A DNA stretch of 64,000 nt from Cymbidium sinense (GCA_021442155.1 CM038221.1:31525906-31589905); one strand, 5' to 3'; numbered from the stretch's first letter, positions 11,352-24,082 are shown. The notes: generated by a model not told the origin, from the sequence alone. Made by a program: numbers and translations.

Positions 11352-11655
11352 GTTGCATGTCTCATATCATGCATGCATCTTGAATCACTCATCATTTTTT
11401 TAGACTCTTTGATATATATGGCGCACCCAATCTTCATTTTGAAAATTTTTATTTCTAATGGAATTGATCACCTCGAAAAAGCAACCTTTTAGGCGATTGT
11501 GGCTACCGCTCCTTTGCTTGACTTAGAGAAAATCTTATCTGACATCACCCATGAATGGGTTGAATGGCATTATCTAACCCCCTTCCATCTGCTCTTTTGT
11601 TTCATATTTTTTAGGGTTTAGGGTTTAGGGTTGTATGTCTCATATCATGCATAGC
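11352..11655 (+). repeat. About 280-bp insertion flanked by a 24-bp imperfect direct repeat
   Basis: The sequence around 11352-11375 (gttgcatgtctcatatcatg...) is repeated at 11630-11653 with two differences. Other LTR copies have this segment once, so the roughly 280 bp between are extra to this copy. The inserted part is not recognisable as LTR and ends in three plant telomere units. Confidence 0.55.
11610..11630 (+). repeat. (TTTAGGG)3, plant telomere-type repeat, interstitial
   Basis: Exactly three tandem TTTAGGG units, the Arabidopsis-type telomere repeat found in most plants. It sits at the end of the extra segment in this LTR copy. It is too short to mark a chromosome end and is an interstitial site. 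Confidence 0.85.
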
Positions 11656-12817
11656 AATGAAAGTAAATGAGCCCATTTGCAAAATGAGGGCCTCCATCCT
11701 TACACGTATAGAAACTGCTTGACCTGTGAGAACAACCCCTACTGATAGAGCTTCACCCTCTTTCTCTTTTGATTTGGCCAATAAATTTATTTCATCATGC
11801 ATGTAGGCATCAAAATCCTAAAGTCATTGTCAAAATGATGTGCCAAAATTAAATAAAATTTAAAAATATTTTACATTAGGCTAAGCCTTTACTCATACCA
11901 CTCATGCTCTAGTCTCTTAGGGAGTGGGTTTAAGGACTTTAGTCTCTTTCTAAATAAATAATAGCTCAACTATCTTAAAATTTGATATGACTAGACTACA
12001 TGATTTTAAAATTGTAGGAGGAGTTTGCAAGCAGCCACTCTAGGCAGTTATAAGTCTAGAAGTAGAAAAGGTCATCCTCTCTTGTGGAGGTGAACTTTTA
12101 TGTTCACCTGTCATTTAGATTTAGGTCGTGCTTTAGCTTGTGCTACAGCCCCCTAGATTTAGGATCCGAGGTTGCTGTTTTCTTCGGGCTATAAGTATAA
12201 ATCCTCACCTCTTAGGCATTTCCACAACCTTGTGTTGGTAGATTATAAGTCATAAAAATTTAATAAAATTTAGCTCGAACTTATAATTCTCTTCAATTTC
12301 AAATATATAAAGCCCAATCATAGGATATATTGGAATGCTCACTAGGCTTTCTAGTATCATGAGCATTTCCTACATATTTTCTTTGACTTCCAAAAATAAG
12401 TCTTATCCTTAAACTTTCCCAATTTATTTTCCAAATACAACCAATCCTTTGATAATCTTAACTTTAAAATCTTTAGAGACCCTAACTATCTACTTTATTC
12501 AAGAGTATTCCTAAGGAATTCACATTTCTTAGGATGTAATTAACTATGGAGGCTTGCCTCTATAGGAAACTTTAGAACTTTGTTTAATATAAACTCTACT
12601 TTATTCATCCATATAAAGTAGGGGAAAAATCTCTAGTATATTCGAAGACTCATCAAGCCTTAGGAGTCCTTATTAGGTGATTAAGTCCATTGAAGGATGA
12701 TGCCTCTATCTTTCGAGATAGTACATCATACATCAATGTCATACTCGATTACTTCAACAAGTACCCCCTACGATCTACATGGTCTCCCCCCATACACATC
12801 CAAAAATAAACACCACA

Positions 12818-15146
12818 ATTCATATGTATTTAAGATAGCAAGTATATAGTCTGGATATTTCAGGAATATGAGGCTTTAGGTAGCCTCAAGGAGGTCTTAG
12901 ATTATCTCACTTCCTTGGTTTAAACAAAGGCATGTACTTGCTTAAATCTTTAATACATGTGTATGTGTATTTAGTTAAAGAATGAAATCCCACTTTTCTA
13001 CCAAAAGTATATGCATTCATAATCATTTAAGTGTGCTAAAATATATTGCATGTATAGGTATTCTAAGTTCAAAAACATATGCATGTTATTAATGATGAAA
13101 AAGAATGGTGCAATATTATCTATGTGATGGCAATTCAATTTCATTAATCTTAAGATGTCTTTCATGTTGAATAGAATTCCCTAAGATTAACCCAAATATA
13201 GGATTAATAAAAATATTTAATAAACCATTAACTAAAAGAAACCAAAATTATAATAATATACTCCTTAGAAAGTAATTTAGTAGGATGAAGGAGATTAAAT
13301 CTCCTTCATCTCTTTATAACAATTAGATACTAAGTAGATATCAAATGAAACAAAATAAAATATAAAGTAAAATTTGCAAATCCTCTTAATGACTTAAAAT
13401 GAAATAACCCTCATGTGTAACTTGAACATTACAAATTATAGATATTTTAATCCTAAAGCTTAGTTAAGACATACCACACTAAGCCTTAGCATACACACTA
13501 GAATATTAAGTCACCACTTCTAGCTTTAAGTTAGGATGGTGCATGATATGATGTTGTATTTTATTTTGTGATGTAATGTTTTGTACTTTATATTAGAATT
13601 ATTTATGCATAGACTGGACGTTAGGCCACTATTAGCCTAATGATATTTTTTGCAGGGGATTATGCTAAAGGGGTTGCTGAAATAAAGATGAATATAAATA
13701 TTTTTTCTTGCAGGATTGCTTATACTCCTTTACATAATCCACATTATGATAGGTGAGCTTGATTACCCATGTGCAAGGTGTTAAGTCTAAATTTGTAAAA
13801 TATAACTGCTTGGGTTTGTATGGTTGGTTTAGCTAACATATGTTTTCTAGGTGTAGTTAGATTTCATTCTCCTTCAAAAAATATGCAATTTTGCAATAGG
13901 AATTAGGATTAGTGCTATGGTGTTTAGGATGAGTAGTGGCTAGAAGGCAAAGTCTTGGGAGGCCCTGTGAAGCATTAGAATAAAAATCAAATCAAAGAGG
14001 AAGAAAGAAGACGAAGGATGAAGACCCCCATAAAATTTATTCAATTATAATTATAATATTCTTTTGTAATCAGATTGTATAAGGGTAGAGCTTGGTTACC
14101 CAATTTCTATTTTCTGGGGTGTATGGCGGTACTTGGCCGCAATGGCATTTTATTCTTTCATGATGATCTATAAATGTTCGATTGTTGTGTTTATATTGCG
14201 TAATAGAAATTGTATGTTTTTTATAAGTTTCTTAAGCTTGATGATTGAATGTGTGGCCTGGATACGGTAGGCTCTTTAGGATAAAACTAATTTTTCTACC
14301 CCCACTAATAACTCATAACTATAATTTAAAATAACTCATAACTTTACTTTAAAGCTTAGGTTTATTATCAAGATAATTAAAAGATTTATCAACCCTTTAG
14401 CTGAATGATGTATGTGACAACAATCATGCATAGCATCTTGCTTCACTCTTGAACATGGAGGGTCTTCACTCTTGCACGATAGGGGAATGCTTGACTTGTG
14501 AGGGCATCCCTTATAGTGAAGAACACCTCCTCCTGCTGATTTAGCCAATAAACTAATTGTATCATACATTTAGGCATAATTGGCCCAAGCCTTTATCAAA
14601 ATGAATGTGTCAAAATGATATAAAGAATTTGTAAAATTTTGCATTTTAGTCTAAGTCATGACCCCATGCCATTCATAATTTAGTCTCTTAGGGAGTGAGT
14701 TTAGGGCTCTAGTCTCCTTCCTACTTAAACAATAGCCTAACTATCTTGCACATACATAAGATCAGCCTACATGATTTTAAACCGTAGGAGGTGTTAGCTG
14801 GCTTCCACTCAAGGAAGTTGTAAGTTCAAAAGAATCGGGATGGGTTTACCCTCTCTTGTGGAGGTAAACCATTATATCCCATTTTTCTATTTAGATTAAG
14901 GTCGTGCTTTTGGATTGTGCTAAAGCATCATAGATTTAAGATCCGAGGCTACTTATTTCTTTTGGGCTACGAGTATAAGTCCTCATGACTTAGACATTTC
15001 TACAATCTTTCTTTGATGGATTATAAACCTTAGCTTTCTAATAAAATTTTAACTCAAATTAATATAAATCTTCTCTTTCAAATATATAATGCCTCCATAG
15101 GATAGGCTAGAGTGCTCAGTAGGCTTCCTAGTATCATGAGTGCTCT
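12818..15146 (+). mobile_element. Giant LTR, left cluster, outer copy (both ends missing)
   Basis: This block begins in the middle of the LTR, at the internal repeat unit near 12840, and runs through the TATA-like block (14075-14090) to the 'gcttcctagtatcatgagtgctc' segment ending near 15146. About 0.6 kb of the expected LTR end, including CACCACA, is missing. The front part would lie to the left of the inner copy but appears to have been deleted together with the inner copy's start. I infer that it is the remainder of the 3' LTR of the left Tat-like element. Confidence 0.7.
14075..14090 (+). promoter_or_regulatory. TTGTATAAGGGTAGAG block, TATA-box candidate (left outer LTR)
   Basis: Perfect match to the block shared by the LTR copies. 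The surrounding 'agcttggttaccca' is also conserved. Confidence 0.45.
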
Positions 15147-17850
15147 CTACTTTTATATTGATATTGTACTTGATAGACATAATATGTTGACAGTTACCAA
15201 AATAATCTTTTCTTTCCACCTAACTCCAAATTAAAACACCACAGTTGCTTGATGTATACATACGATAGATATTAATTTTTATATTGACACTGTACTTGAT
15301 AGACTATTGAAAAGCTATTTTTATTTATTTAAGGTACATTTTATTATTTAAAAAAATAGTATTTTTTTAATAAATATCTATTATTTATATAAAAACTATA
15401 ATAGATTTCAAGTAGCATATTGAGTTGTGGTTGCTTACCTTTATTATATTCACATGTGTTATTTTAGGAAAGAATAAAACTTTTTGTTAGTGTTGAGAAC
15501 TTGATTTTAGGTATATTTCTACTTTAGATATATATTCTTTTGATAGTCATGGTAATATACATGTTTAGTTGGTGGAAGAATTATACCATAATTTTTGTGT
15601 ACATATTTTTATTATATAGTAGTAATATGATCTAATGTTGACTACTTTTATTTTATGATATTTTTATGATAATAGTGGCTCTGTGTTTGTGAAACCGAAA
15701 AATAAGAAAAGTTTCTTCTAAATAGATCTTGGTTATTTAATTAATTGTTATGATGTTAATACGATATAATCCACCATAATATGACAGTTTATATTGGGTC
15801 GAATTATGACATTAAATTGGATTCTTGATCTTGATATCATAAAAGCTCACCATTCATCATGTAAATTCATTTGTCTTCAATAGTTATGATATTATGATCA
15901 ATATTTTAATTTATGTTGATAATCATATTTTTATTATAGTTAACAATGATTATACTATCATCCAAATCCTTGCTCACTATATTTTTTGTAGGATTTAAAC
16001 TATAAGAAGTCATTCACGCAATGCTAATACATAATGGTTCTACTTGCCCAAGCAAACTTGTTAGAAGCATAACTTATTGCTACCCCTCTTCATTAGTTAT
16101 ACACTTACCTTTTATTTAGGTATAATGTTTTCTAATCCCTTAAGAGTATCTCACCATTATTGGCAACCTTTAGCATCTATTGCTTACACGCCACCCATTG
16201 GCCTACACGATAAATAAGTTATACTAATGCATGCACCATACTAATGACTATTGGACTGTTGTTCAGCACCTACTATGATATATTTGTAAGACCCTTAATT
16301 ATAGTATTTTATTTTCTTGTTATGTTAGTCATTCTCCTTTAATGAGTTCTCTAATGCAAAAAATGATTTTATACTGACTAGCACTATCTTATTTTCCTTG
16401 ACTAAAATCTTCTTTTTTGGAGCTCTAAGATGCAGCAAACTATGAATCACTAGTCTAAGTATTGCTCTTTTACAATCATTACACTTTAGCTTTATTAGAT
16501 ATGCTCTCTTCTTAGTGAACTTGGTATTTCTCTTTCTATACAAATGATGATCTATTGTAATAAAGTTAGTGCTTTGAATGTATTTCAATTCATAATTTCA
16601 CTTTATGAAGCATGCTTTTGATTAGCATTTTATTCAAAAATAAATTCAAAATAACACTTTTTGTGTGATTCACTTTAGCTGACTTGCCAGCTTTAGCTTG
16701 ACTCATTAACGAGTTTACAAATCAAGTTTATCGAATCACAAGCTCAAGCTCAAATTACTACTCGTATATTATACAAGCTCAAGCTTGAACTAGCTTGGCT
16801 TGTTGGCTCGTGAGCTTTGGTCAACTTCAAGCTCAATTTATTAAAACCACTATCACTCTATTAAAAACAAAAAAAATGCATTAAGTTATTGCATTTAATA
16901 TTACTTATAAAATATTATTATTTTATATTTTATTTAATGCTTACATGCCTTATCTTTTCAAGTCCCCTTCACATTTTTCTAAAAAAAAATCTCCTTCCTT
17001 TTTCTTCTTCCACAAGCAAGTCTTCTCCGATGACTTCTCCTACAAGCTTCTTCCTTGGTCATGCTAATACCTTCATCATTGAGAAAGAGATGAACCTATT
17101 ATGCTATCAATGTTGGGGCCCTAAATCATGGTATTTATCTTTGTTACTACTTGGAAGAACCAACTCTTTATTTTAAGGTGGATAAATTTTAAATAATTAA
17201 TAATAATAATAATTAGATAAATAAAAATTTAAAATCAATAAATCTAAAAAACACAAATAATCAATAAAATAATACCATCATATTGACAAAAGAAAATATA
17301 TATATATATATAAGAATGAAAAAATTATGGACTTTTATTTTAATTAATTATTTAATTTATCGTGTATAAGAAATTAAGTTGGACATTTTTTTAGTGGGGA
17401 ATGAGAAAAAAAATGTAAATTGAGGATAATAGGTTATAATTAAAAATAATATATTCTCAATAAGAAGACTAGACTAAAAAAAAGTTAAAATATTTTGATA
17501 AATTTTTTTATTATATTCTCAATCTTAGGGGTTATAATTAAAAATAATATTTAATTAAAATTTTTGATAAAGGAAATCCTAAATGAAATTATCTCAATTA
17601 AATTCTTATCATTCACTTTCCTTTTGTAAAGCTAATTAACTTCCTAATATTCAGCCTCTTAGCTGTGAGTTTCATTACTCTAATTGCGTGATTACAACTG
17701 TAAGCCATACATCCATTGTTTTCTCTATTGATAAATATGTGCAGTATTTTCTCTATTTTCCAAAAATTATTAATGACGTATTAAGGGAAGATTTATTTAT
17801 TTTATTTGCTACTTAAATAATTATTTCGAAATCTAAAAATCACACACGTA
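15147..17850. other. AT-rich intergenic DNA, left part of gene island
   Basis: No gene is supported. The sequence is not recognisable as LTR or pol. A roughly 30-bp direct repeat ('ttttatattga..ctgtacttgatagac') occurs at 15147-15176 and 15276-15305. A 20-bp direct repeat, ggttataattaaaaataata, occurs near 17433 and 17529. A (TA)n run lies at about 17297-17311. The short reading frames at 16325-16588 (minus) and 16889-17176 (plus) have low-complexity, leucine/serine- or lysine-rich translations and no domain that I recognise. Confidence 0.6.
16690..16835. repeat. 'Caagctcaagctc' rich segment, possible dispersed-repeat relic
   Basis: The segment contains repeated 'agctcaagctt/agcttgactc' and 'ctcattaacgagt' words and short inverted motifs. 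Similar 'gagctcgagc..cgttaacgag' segments are common in plant intergenic DNA. I cannot assign a transposon family or ends. Confidence 0.3.
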
Positions 17851-17917
17851 TCTCCTCTGACCGAGCGTTCTCCGGTCCTCCAATCTATTCTATTTGACTC
17901 GGTGTTTGAACAATTCC

Positions 17918-17926
17918 TATTTAAAC
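17918..17926 (+). promoter_or_regulatory. TATA-box candidate of the 18110-18721 gene
   Basis: The sequence ctatttaaa lies about 190 bp before the start codon. A CT-rich stretch (cttcttcttcctctttt) near 18049-18065, common around plant transcription starts or leaders, follows. This would give a leader of roughly 150 bases. Confidence 0.35.
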
Positions 17927-18109
17927 AAAAAAATTAATGGCTTTACAAATTTGAGCATATATTGTTTCTTAGATTCTCGAAATCATTCAAAGAATTGGGA
18001 TGCTTTCCTATCGAAGCCGCAGCAGCAATTACATATAAATCCATCGTCTTCTTCTTCCTCTTTTCTGATTCCACACCGCAGAATATAAGCGAACAAGAAA
18101 GGGAGAGAT

Positions 18110-18721
18110 ATGAAGAAGCTCTACAGCGGAAAAGGAAAGAAGATTCACCCTTCGCCCGCACCTTCCTCGCCATGCGAGCTCCTCCTCGCCGTCCTCCCCG
18201 CCGCGATCCTCACCCTGGCGGCGGCACTCTCTGCGGAGGAGAAAGAGGTCCTCGCCTACCTTCTTTCCGGCGGGGCCATGGCCGGGCAGGGCAAAGTCGC
18301 CGTGAAGAAGAACGCCCACCACCACCCGCCGGAACTCGGCTGCGGTTGCTTCGGATGTTACAAGAGCTTTTGGGCTCGCTGGGACAAATCCCCTAATCGC
18401 CATCTCATACACCACATCCTCGACGCTGTGGAGGAATCCGTTGAGCCCGTACCACATCCCTCCAGCCGTCGCCGCCGCCGCCGCTTCAACTGCAACAAGG
18501 ATTTCAAGGAAGAAGGCTTCCTTTCCGCGGAGGAGAAGGCGCGTTCTGCTGAGGAAGATGGGAAAGTTGAGGGCTTTGAGGAGGAGGATTACAGAGAGAT
18601 AGAGGAGGAGGAAGAGAAGAACAACGACGCGGAGGCCGTTGCCGGCGTTAATTCTCCTAGCACGGTAAGGAGATTTATGAGCTTCATTGGCGACAGGGTT
18701 TGGGGGATTTGGAATGAATAA
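18110..18721 (+). CDS. Uncharacterised plant-specific protein, intronless, 203 residues
   Basis: An uninterrupted frame of 203 codons starts at the ATG at 18110 and ends at TAA 18719-18721. The coding sequence is far GC-richer than its surroundings and most so in the 5' half, a monocot-like gradient. Visible features in order: a basic N-terminus with K and P (residues 1-21); a hydrophobic or amphipathic stretch 'LLLAVLPAAILTLAAAL' (24-40) followed by 'SAEEKEVLAYLLS'; a cysteine motif CGCFGC (78-83) continuing into 'YKSFWARWDKSPNRHLIHHI' (84-103); an arginine run (120-125); an acidic, low-complexity part (about 138-175); and a C-terminal 'VRRFMSFIGDRVWGIWNE'. From memory this combination matches a small family of functionally undescribed plant proteins; no enzyme motif is visible. 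The arginine run could be a nuclear localisation signal and 24-40 could be a membrane segment, but neither is established. Overlapping frames on either strand are shadows of its GC-rich sequence. Confidence 0.85.
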   Translation: MKKLYSGKGKKIHPSPAPSSPCELLLAVLPAAILTLAAALSAEEKEVLAYLLSGGAMAGQGKVAVKKNAHHHPPELGCGCFGCYKSFWARWDKSPNRHLIHHILDAVEESVEPVPHPSSRRRRRRFNCNKDFKEEGFLSAEEKARSAEEDGKVEGFEEEDYREIEEEEEKNNDAEAVAGVNSPSTVRRFMSFIGDRVWGIWNE

Positions 18722-18749
18722 AAATGTTCCTTTGAAGAAAAGGGCATGA

Positions 18750-18807
18750 AGCTTCTTCTTTTTTTTCTTTTTTTTTTTTTTTTTTAAATAAAATGATCAG
18801 CAATAAA
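18750..18807 (+). terminator. 3' end of the gene: poly-T tract and AATAAA polyadenylation signals
   Basis: After the stop codon comes a T-rich stretch (about 18758-18785), then AATAAA at 18787-18792 and again at 18802-18807. These would give a 3' UTR of about 100 bases. Plant polyadenylation signals are loose, so the exact site is uncertain. Confidence 0.45.
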
Positions 18808-18821
18808 TTATAAAATATGTG

Positions 18822-21287
18822 AAAATTATTAATATTTTATTATTTTTATTTTTTGAGCGACTTTATTTTCGTTTTGTTAGGCTGTGATTTAGGTTGGATA
18901 GGAACCAATGAATTTTTTGTAGGTTGGAATATTTAGTTTTTTTTTTTTTTAATGCATTTGGATTAGTTTGATTTTATTTGCCCTTAGCTTGTCTTCTCCA
19001 TCGACTCTGGCTCCCTTATCTTCTTATGGAGTGCAATGGAATCATACATGAGCTTTGATTTTGATTTTGTAGATAGTTTTTGGCTGACTACTCATAATTC
19101 TTACCCAAATAATTTATTAATTATATTTTTACGTACAAAATTTTGATTTTTACAAGAATCCTTTTTTAATTTTAAACTAGATGAATAATTTGTTTTAAAA
19201 TATAATATTTGTAATTGGAAAATTATGAATGAAATTAATTTTTTTGTGTCTTAATCTATATATAAGTATTAAAATAATGATAATTTTTGTGATTATCACC
19301 TTATTATCATATGAAATTTTGCACTCATATAGATATGTTGAGAATAGCATATAAGACAACGTTAGATAGAATTTATATGTAAAAAAAATTAAAATAAGAG
19401 ACAAATACACATATAACACAGTTGAGATAATTATAATAGCATAATGCAATTATTAAAACTCAAGAACATACAAATACAATATAATAGCTATGAACTATAG
19501 AAAATATCTCTTATGGTGGCATTAGGAGGGGCTTTTGGTGCGTTTAAATTATAACGAAGAGATTAGTCACACAAAAATGTTGATGGAGATACAAATGTCG
19601 ATCATTAGACACCACATAATATTCTAATTCATATATCCAATTCCTTAAGAATTTTGGATTTATATATGCTAATAATTGTATATTGAATGAATACAAAATG
19701 TCATTTTTATATATATTTAAAGAGTCATTTTGTTTATTTACTTCAAAGAATTAAACACCATCAAATAGTCTAATAGTTCCCCTTTGATCATATTATATTT
19801 TTTAAGCATTTTAGTGTTAAAACAACTCATGTTTTGACTAGTTGAATGTGTCTCATCAAACACTTATTTTGATGACACGCACGCCCATTTAGAGAAGTTT
19901 GACCCCTCCAAATGACCCCATGAAGTTTCTAATTATTCCAATAAGTGCTTAAATTAGGCCCACTTAGATTTGGATCCAAGCTTTCTTGGTATTATTAAGT
20001 TACCCTATCTCAACTATAAGTTTATTGAAAATATAGTTCAAATAATCTTAGATTCTATTCTTGAAAATTTTTATTGATATATTTGGGCATTTTGATATCT
20101 AAAAATTATATCAAAAGTTATGCTTAATTAGATATATTTTTATGACATTAATTGCTCTCAAAATTTTAAATTTTAAAAATAATAAATCCCAAAATACTCT
20201 AAGAGTCTGCTTGCTACAAATATTCAAAAAAAAATAATGATTAAACTATGTAAGCTATTTAAAAAAAGTGCAATATAGAAATGGATATTATTTATTTTAA
20301 AATAGATTATAAATTTTTTATGAACAATCGACTTATTATTGGGTTGAAAATTATAATTTTTCCACCATATCTTCTTTAAAATACATTCAAAATATAATTT
20401 TCTAAATGTCACATATGATACAATTTTGACTGCATTATAAGCATAAAGTTATCCCAAATTTAGCCTCAGTCATAAAAAAATTGAGATGTAAAAATATAAT
20501 TTTAGAAAAAAAGTTAAGATGTGACCGCTCTATAAATGTTAATATGGACTCATTCTATGAGATGAGAAATAAGTTGATTTCTCCTAAATTATAATTTTAT
20601 CTTTTGATAACTTTTACACAGCTTTCTAGATAAAAAAAATACTAAAAAACTAGCTCAAAATTATCTTTACAGTGCTAAAAATGTTAAAAGTTAGTCAAAA
20701 CATAAAAAAAAAAAAAAAAACACGTGTGATGGGCCATTAAATGCTCTAAAAAGACTTTTACACAGCTTATAGTGAAGATTTAAGTTAAGGTTGTATATAT
20801 ATATGAAAAGAAAATATGTATTTTGCTTAATTAAGTTACTATTAATGATATTTTTATTTGATTTAAAGATTTAGGGGAATAAGTAGATATAAATATATTA
20901 TATATTATTTTGTAAATACATTAGAATTTATAAGATGTAAGAGATTACTTGAAGTTAAAGAAAGATATTACTTGAGAGATGATTATATTGAATGGAAAAG
21001 AAATGTTTGAGCATCTATCAGGTTCGACCTCTGGGAGTACAAGTAAACCCTATCCCATATATTGATATTTTAAAAATAATTTTATTAGAAAATAATTATT
21101 ACAAAAATAAACAAAATAGAAATTTGAAAAGTCAAATTCTCGAAAAATATATCTTGATGAGATTGAAATTCTGATACATCTCACAAATATTAAATAAAAT
21201 ATCTTTTGTAAGAAAATTTAAAAAATCCATTAGAATTTATGAAAAACCTTTTTGAATATAAGAAAATTCAATGATATTAGCTAAGAA

Positions 21288-21363
<76 letters not shown>

Positions 21364-23902
21364 ATTGTTTTGAAACTTAAAATTATCCGTTTATAACGAC
21401 ACAACTATTCAACTGCTTAAGTTGTTTTCATGTTCTACATTTTGTTTAAAATTTGACAATAGATATCTTGACAAATTTATATTATCTGAAAATTAATATT
21501 TGCATAGGAAGGATTTTCTATTTCAGTTTCTATAATATTTTTCTACTAATTACATAAAAATGTATTAATATTTTATTGTTTTGTAATAATTTTTACAACA
21601 ATATTATTCTTGATTGTGAGAAAGAATAACATAATTTCATGTTTTTTTCAATGGAATGAAAATATCTTATGTCAATTTAGAAGCTTATCCTAATAAAAAT
21701 TAAATTAAAATATACTACTCAATTTTTTCGGGGTTAATTTGATTTATGGGACCTATTTTGGTCCAAACAAAAAATACCCCACACAAATAGGCAACTCAAA
21801 CCTAACTCATTTTTTAAATCTAAACCAAACACGACATGATATGATACAATAAATATTTAAATTATGATGGGTTAACATCAACCTGTTTGAAATGAATAAG
21901 ATTATCGAAATTAGGCATGACAACTTAGAAAAAATAGCAAAAATTTATAGCTTCTGTCGAGTTTTTCATCAAAAAAAGTGAAATCTTTTATTTGGGTTGA
22001 TCCGAAATTTAAGCAAATCTGAATCTGATCAGAATGTTACAAGAGTTAATCTGGACTTGAATTTTTTGTGTTTAATTTAGGTTAAAAATTTTTTCATATT
22101 CTAATCATTAGTTACAAATCATCAGTCGCCACAAATTAGGAGGATTGATCAATTAACAATTGCCATCAGTTTGCCATTTGGAATTGAAAATAAGCCACTC
22201 GGCCATTAACAGTTATTAATCCCACATGAATATTTAGGCAATTGGTTGTTGGCTTTAAGCTCATCCTCTAGTCCAATTTTACTAATAGATTCATAGTTCT
22301 GAATGAATCTCTCCTTTAACTCAGTTTAGTTTAAAATTTATTGTAAAAAATTAACTCATAAAGGTTGTAGGCACTTTAATAATAAAGGGGATGCATTCTC
22401 TCATGATGACAACAAGAAAAAATAAATTTGCATGGGGCATGAACAATATGATTCAATTTTATGAAATATAGAACTAAATCACATTATCAGTTTGGTTCAC
22501 AAAAATCATAAATCAAACTACATGAACATATGGCAAAAGTAGGTGATGTAATGTGATAAAATTTTTTAAAAAATACAAGAGATTGGTTGCATTTTTGCAT
22601 TTGACTAATTACCTAAAGTAGATATTTGAATGTGAGAAACTATGATAAACTTTTTCATTGACTCCATCATTAGAGTATGATTCTTTATTTTATACACAAA
22701 AAAATATCATAGATATTTTAAATGTAAATGCTACCAAATATATATCATGTTATGAAATAGTTAATTTTCACACATAATTAGAATCATTCACTTAGTAGAA
22801 AATTATCAAGATTAGATTCCTATGAAAAATAGCCTTTTGGATTGACTTATTAGACTTGTTGGAATTTGGTTCAATATAAGACTAATTCTAATACTTTTTT
22901 TGAAACATCAACTTTTAAATTCTTTCTTATTAACCTGAGCTTTGGTTGGTAGCTCTTTTACTGACATCCATCTCGTTTTATTTTGAAGCCATCCTCAAAT
23001 TGCTTGGATTTAGGTAGATTGCCCTAACCATTGACTCTCCCAACTTACATAATTTATTCCCAGCATCTCTTACTAGTGCCTTGGTTTAATGATAGTCAAC
23101 TTCTTCCATGACATTTTCTATCACTTATTGATCGGCTCTATTAAATTTTTATCATCTTCCTTGGAAGATAGATGATATTATATATATAGGGTCATGGTTA
23201 ACATCTTGCTAATTTGTCCTTATCAAAACATATATTTTTTTACCAACATTATTGCATTACAGTATTAAATCATCATTAACAAGCTTTCAAAAACCAATTG
23301 CTTTTATTATTTACCCCAATTAGTTATTATCTTATCAGACAACTTTAAAAGCATCTTCCCTATTGAATAATATCTCTAGCAAAGCATAAGTGCTCTACAA
23401 CTAATGATTCCTTTAAAGTCAATACTAAGTAGATGTGGCTAATATTTTTACTTATTCAATTTTTGACTCCCCACTTAATGGACTTTGCCAAGAAAAACTT
23501 CTAAACTGCTCTAGTGGAGCTAGTCTAAGATGTTTCATAGACCTTTGAAAAGCTGCCACTTATTAATTGTTTAGTCATACTACATTATGTTCAAAGTCCA
23601 TTGACAAACTCCACATGTCTTTCATAAGAAAGTAATAATCATGAAAATAATGCAAAGGGTCACACATCATTAACATATGTGGCATAGACCTCCTACATCA
23701 CTAGGATAGGTGGTCAATACCTATAACCTCATTCTTAAGTGATTACAAGACTCTTTATGATAATAAATCATAAGCTAACCTTTTTTTTATAAAATCTTGC
23801 CATCTATCACCATGTAATCATAACTACTGAGATTGAGTTCCATGTAAACAAAAGAAGTATCTTATCTCCCCTCCTATATTTTGTTACTCATCAATTATGC
23901 TT
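18822..23902. other. AT-rich intergenic DNA, right part of gene island
   Basis: About 5 kb without supported genes. Reading frames here (for example 19195-19449 and 20224-20412 on the minus strand) are AT-rich, with lysine, isoleucine, tyrosine and asparagine content expected from random AT-rich sequence. A poly-A run lies at 20703-20720, and a compound TA/GA microsatellite at 21288-21361. The 21010-21040 segment resembles a tRNA B-box in ten bases only. I see no match to the LTR family or to pol. Confidence 0.6.
21288..21361. repeat. Compound microsatellite (AT)n(GA)n
   Basis: An uninterrupted alternating AT run of about 24 bases passes directly into about 49 bases of alternating GA. Perfect dinucleotide runs of this length are usually polymorphic. 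Confidence 0.95.
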
Positions 23903-23910
23903 GACAAGGA

Positions 23911-23991
23911 GACAACAACAACAAGTCTTTATCCTACCATGTAGGGTCAGCTACATGAATCCTTTTTTTCCATTGTGTTCTATTATGTGTC
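23911..23991 (-). mobile_element. Probable LINE (RTE-type) 3' end fragment, minus strand, part 1
   Basis: On the minus strand the fragment reads '...ggattcatgtagctgaccc...' and ends in a (TTG)n-like tail at 23912-23924. Fragments of the form 'ggattcatatagccgacccc' followed by (TTG)n are very common in plant genomes; I recall them as 3' ends of RTE-type LINEs, but that assignment needs a repeat-library search. The fragment is split by the giant LTR at 23992-38694 and continues at 38700. Confidence 0.4.
23987..23991. repeat. Target site duplication GTGTC, left copy
   Basis: Matches 38695-38699 exactly and flanks the composite giant LTR 23992-38694. Confidence 0.8.
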
Positions 23992-24082
23992 TGTGGTGTT
24001 TTAATTTGGAGTCATAGGGACACCACATAGATCTTAGGGGGTACTTATTAAAGTGATCGAGTACGATATTAAGGTATGATAT

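Larger units (their letters stand above)
5211..12817 (+). mobile_element. Giant non-coding LTR, left cluster, inner copy (start truncated)
   Basis: This 7.6-kb block has the same internal order as the five other copies in the window. It ends in CACCACA at 12811-12817, immediately followed by sequence from the middle of another copy of the same LTR (12818-15146), so it is a self-insertion. The expected TGTTGAC start and roughly the first 0.5 kb are missing at the left end, where it joins the 3' UTR of the left element. A deletion between the 3' UTR and this LTR explains both the missing start and the missing front part of the outer copy. No protein-coding potential beyond short chance reading frames is visible. 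Divergence from the other copies is considerable, indicating age. Confidence 0.75.

Noticed and set aside
11610..11630. Chromosome end or ancient telomere fusion
   Set aside because: Only three TTTAGGG units in one orientation, embedded in an LTR copy; far too short and not head-to-head.
17962..18457. Long frames overlapping the gene on both strands (17962-18396 plus, 18029-18457 minus)
   Set aside because: They are by-products of the GC-rich coding sequence; they lack family motifs and either cross the leader or run antisense, whereas the 18110-18721 frame has conserved-looking blocks and a fitting 3' end.
21005..21050. Possible tRNA gene or tRNA-derived SINE ('ggttcgacctc' B-box-like word)
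   Set aside because: No matching A box at the right distance and no cloverleaf arms can be drawn.
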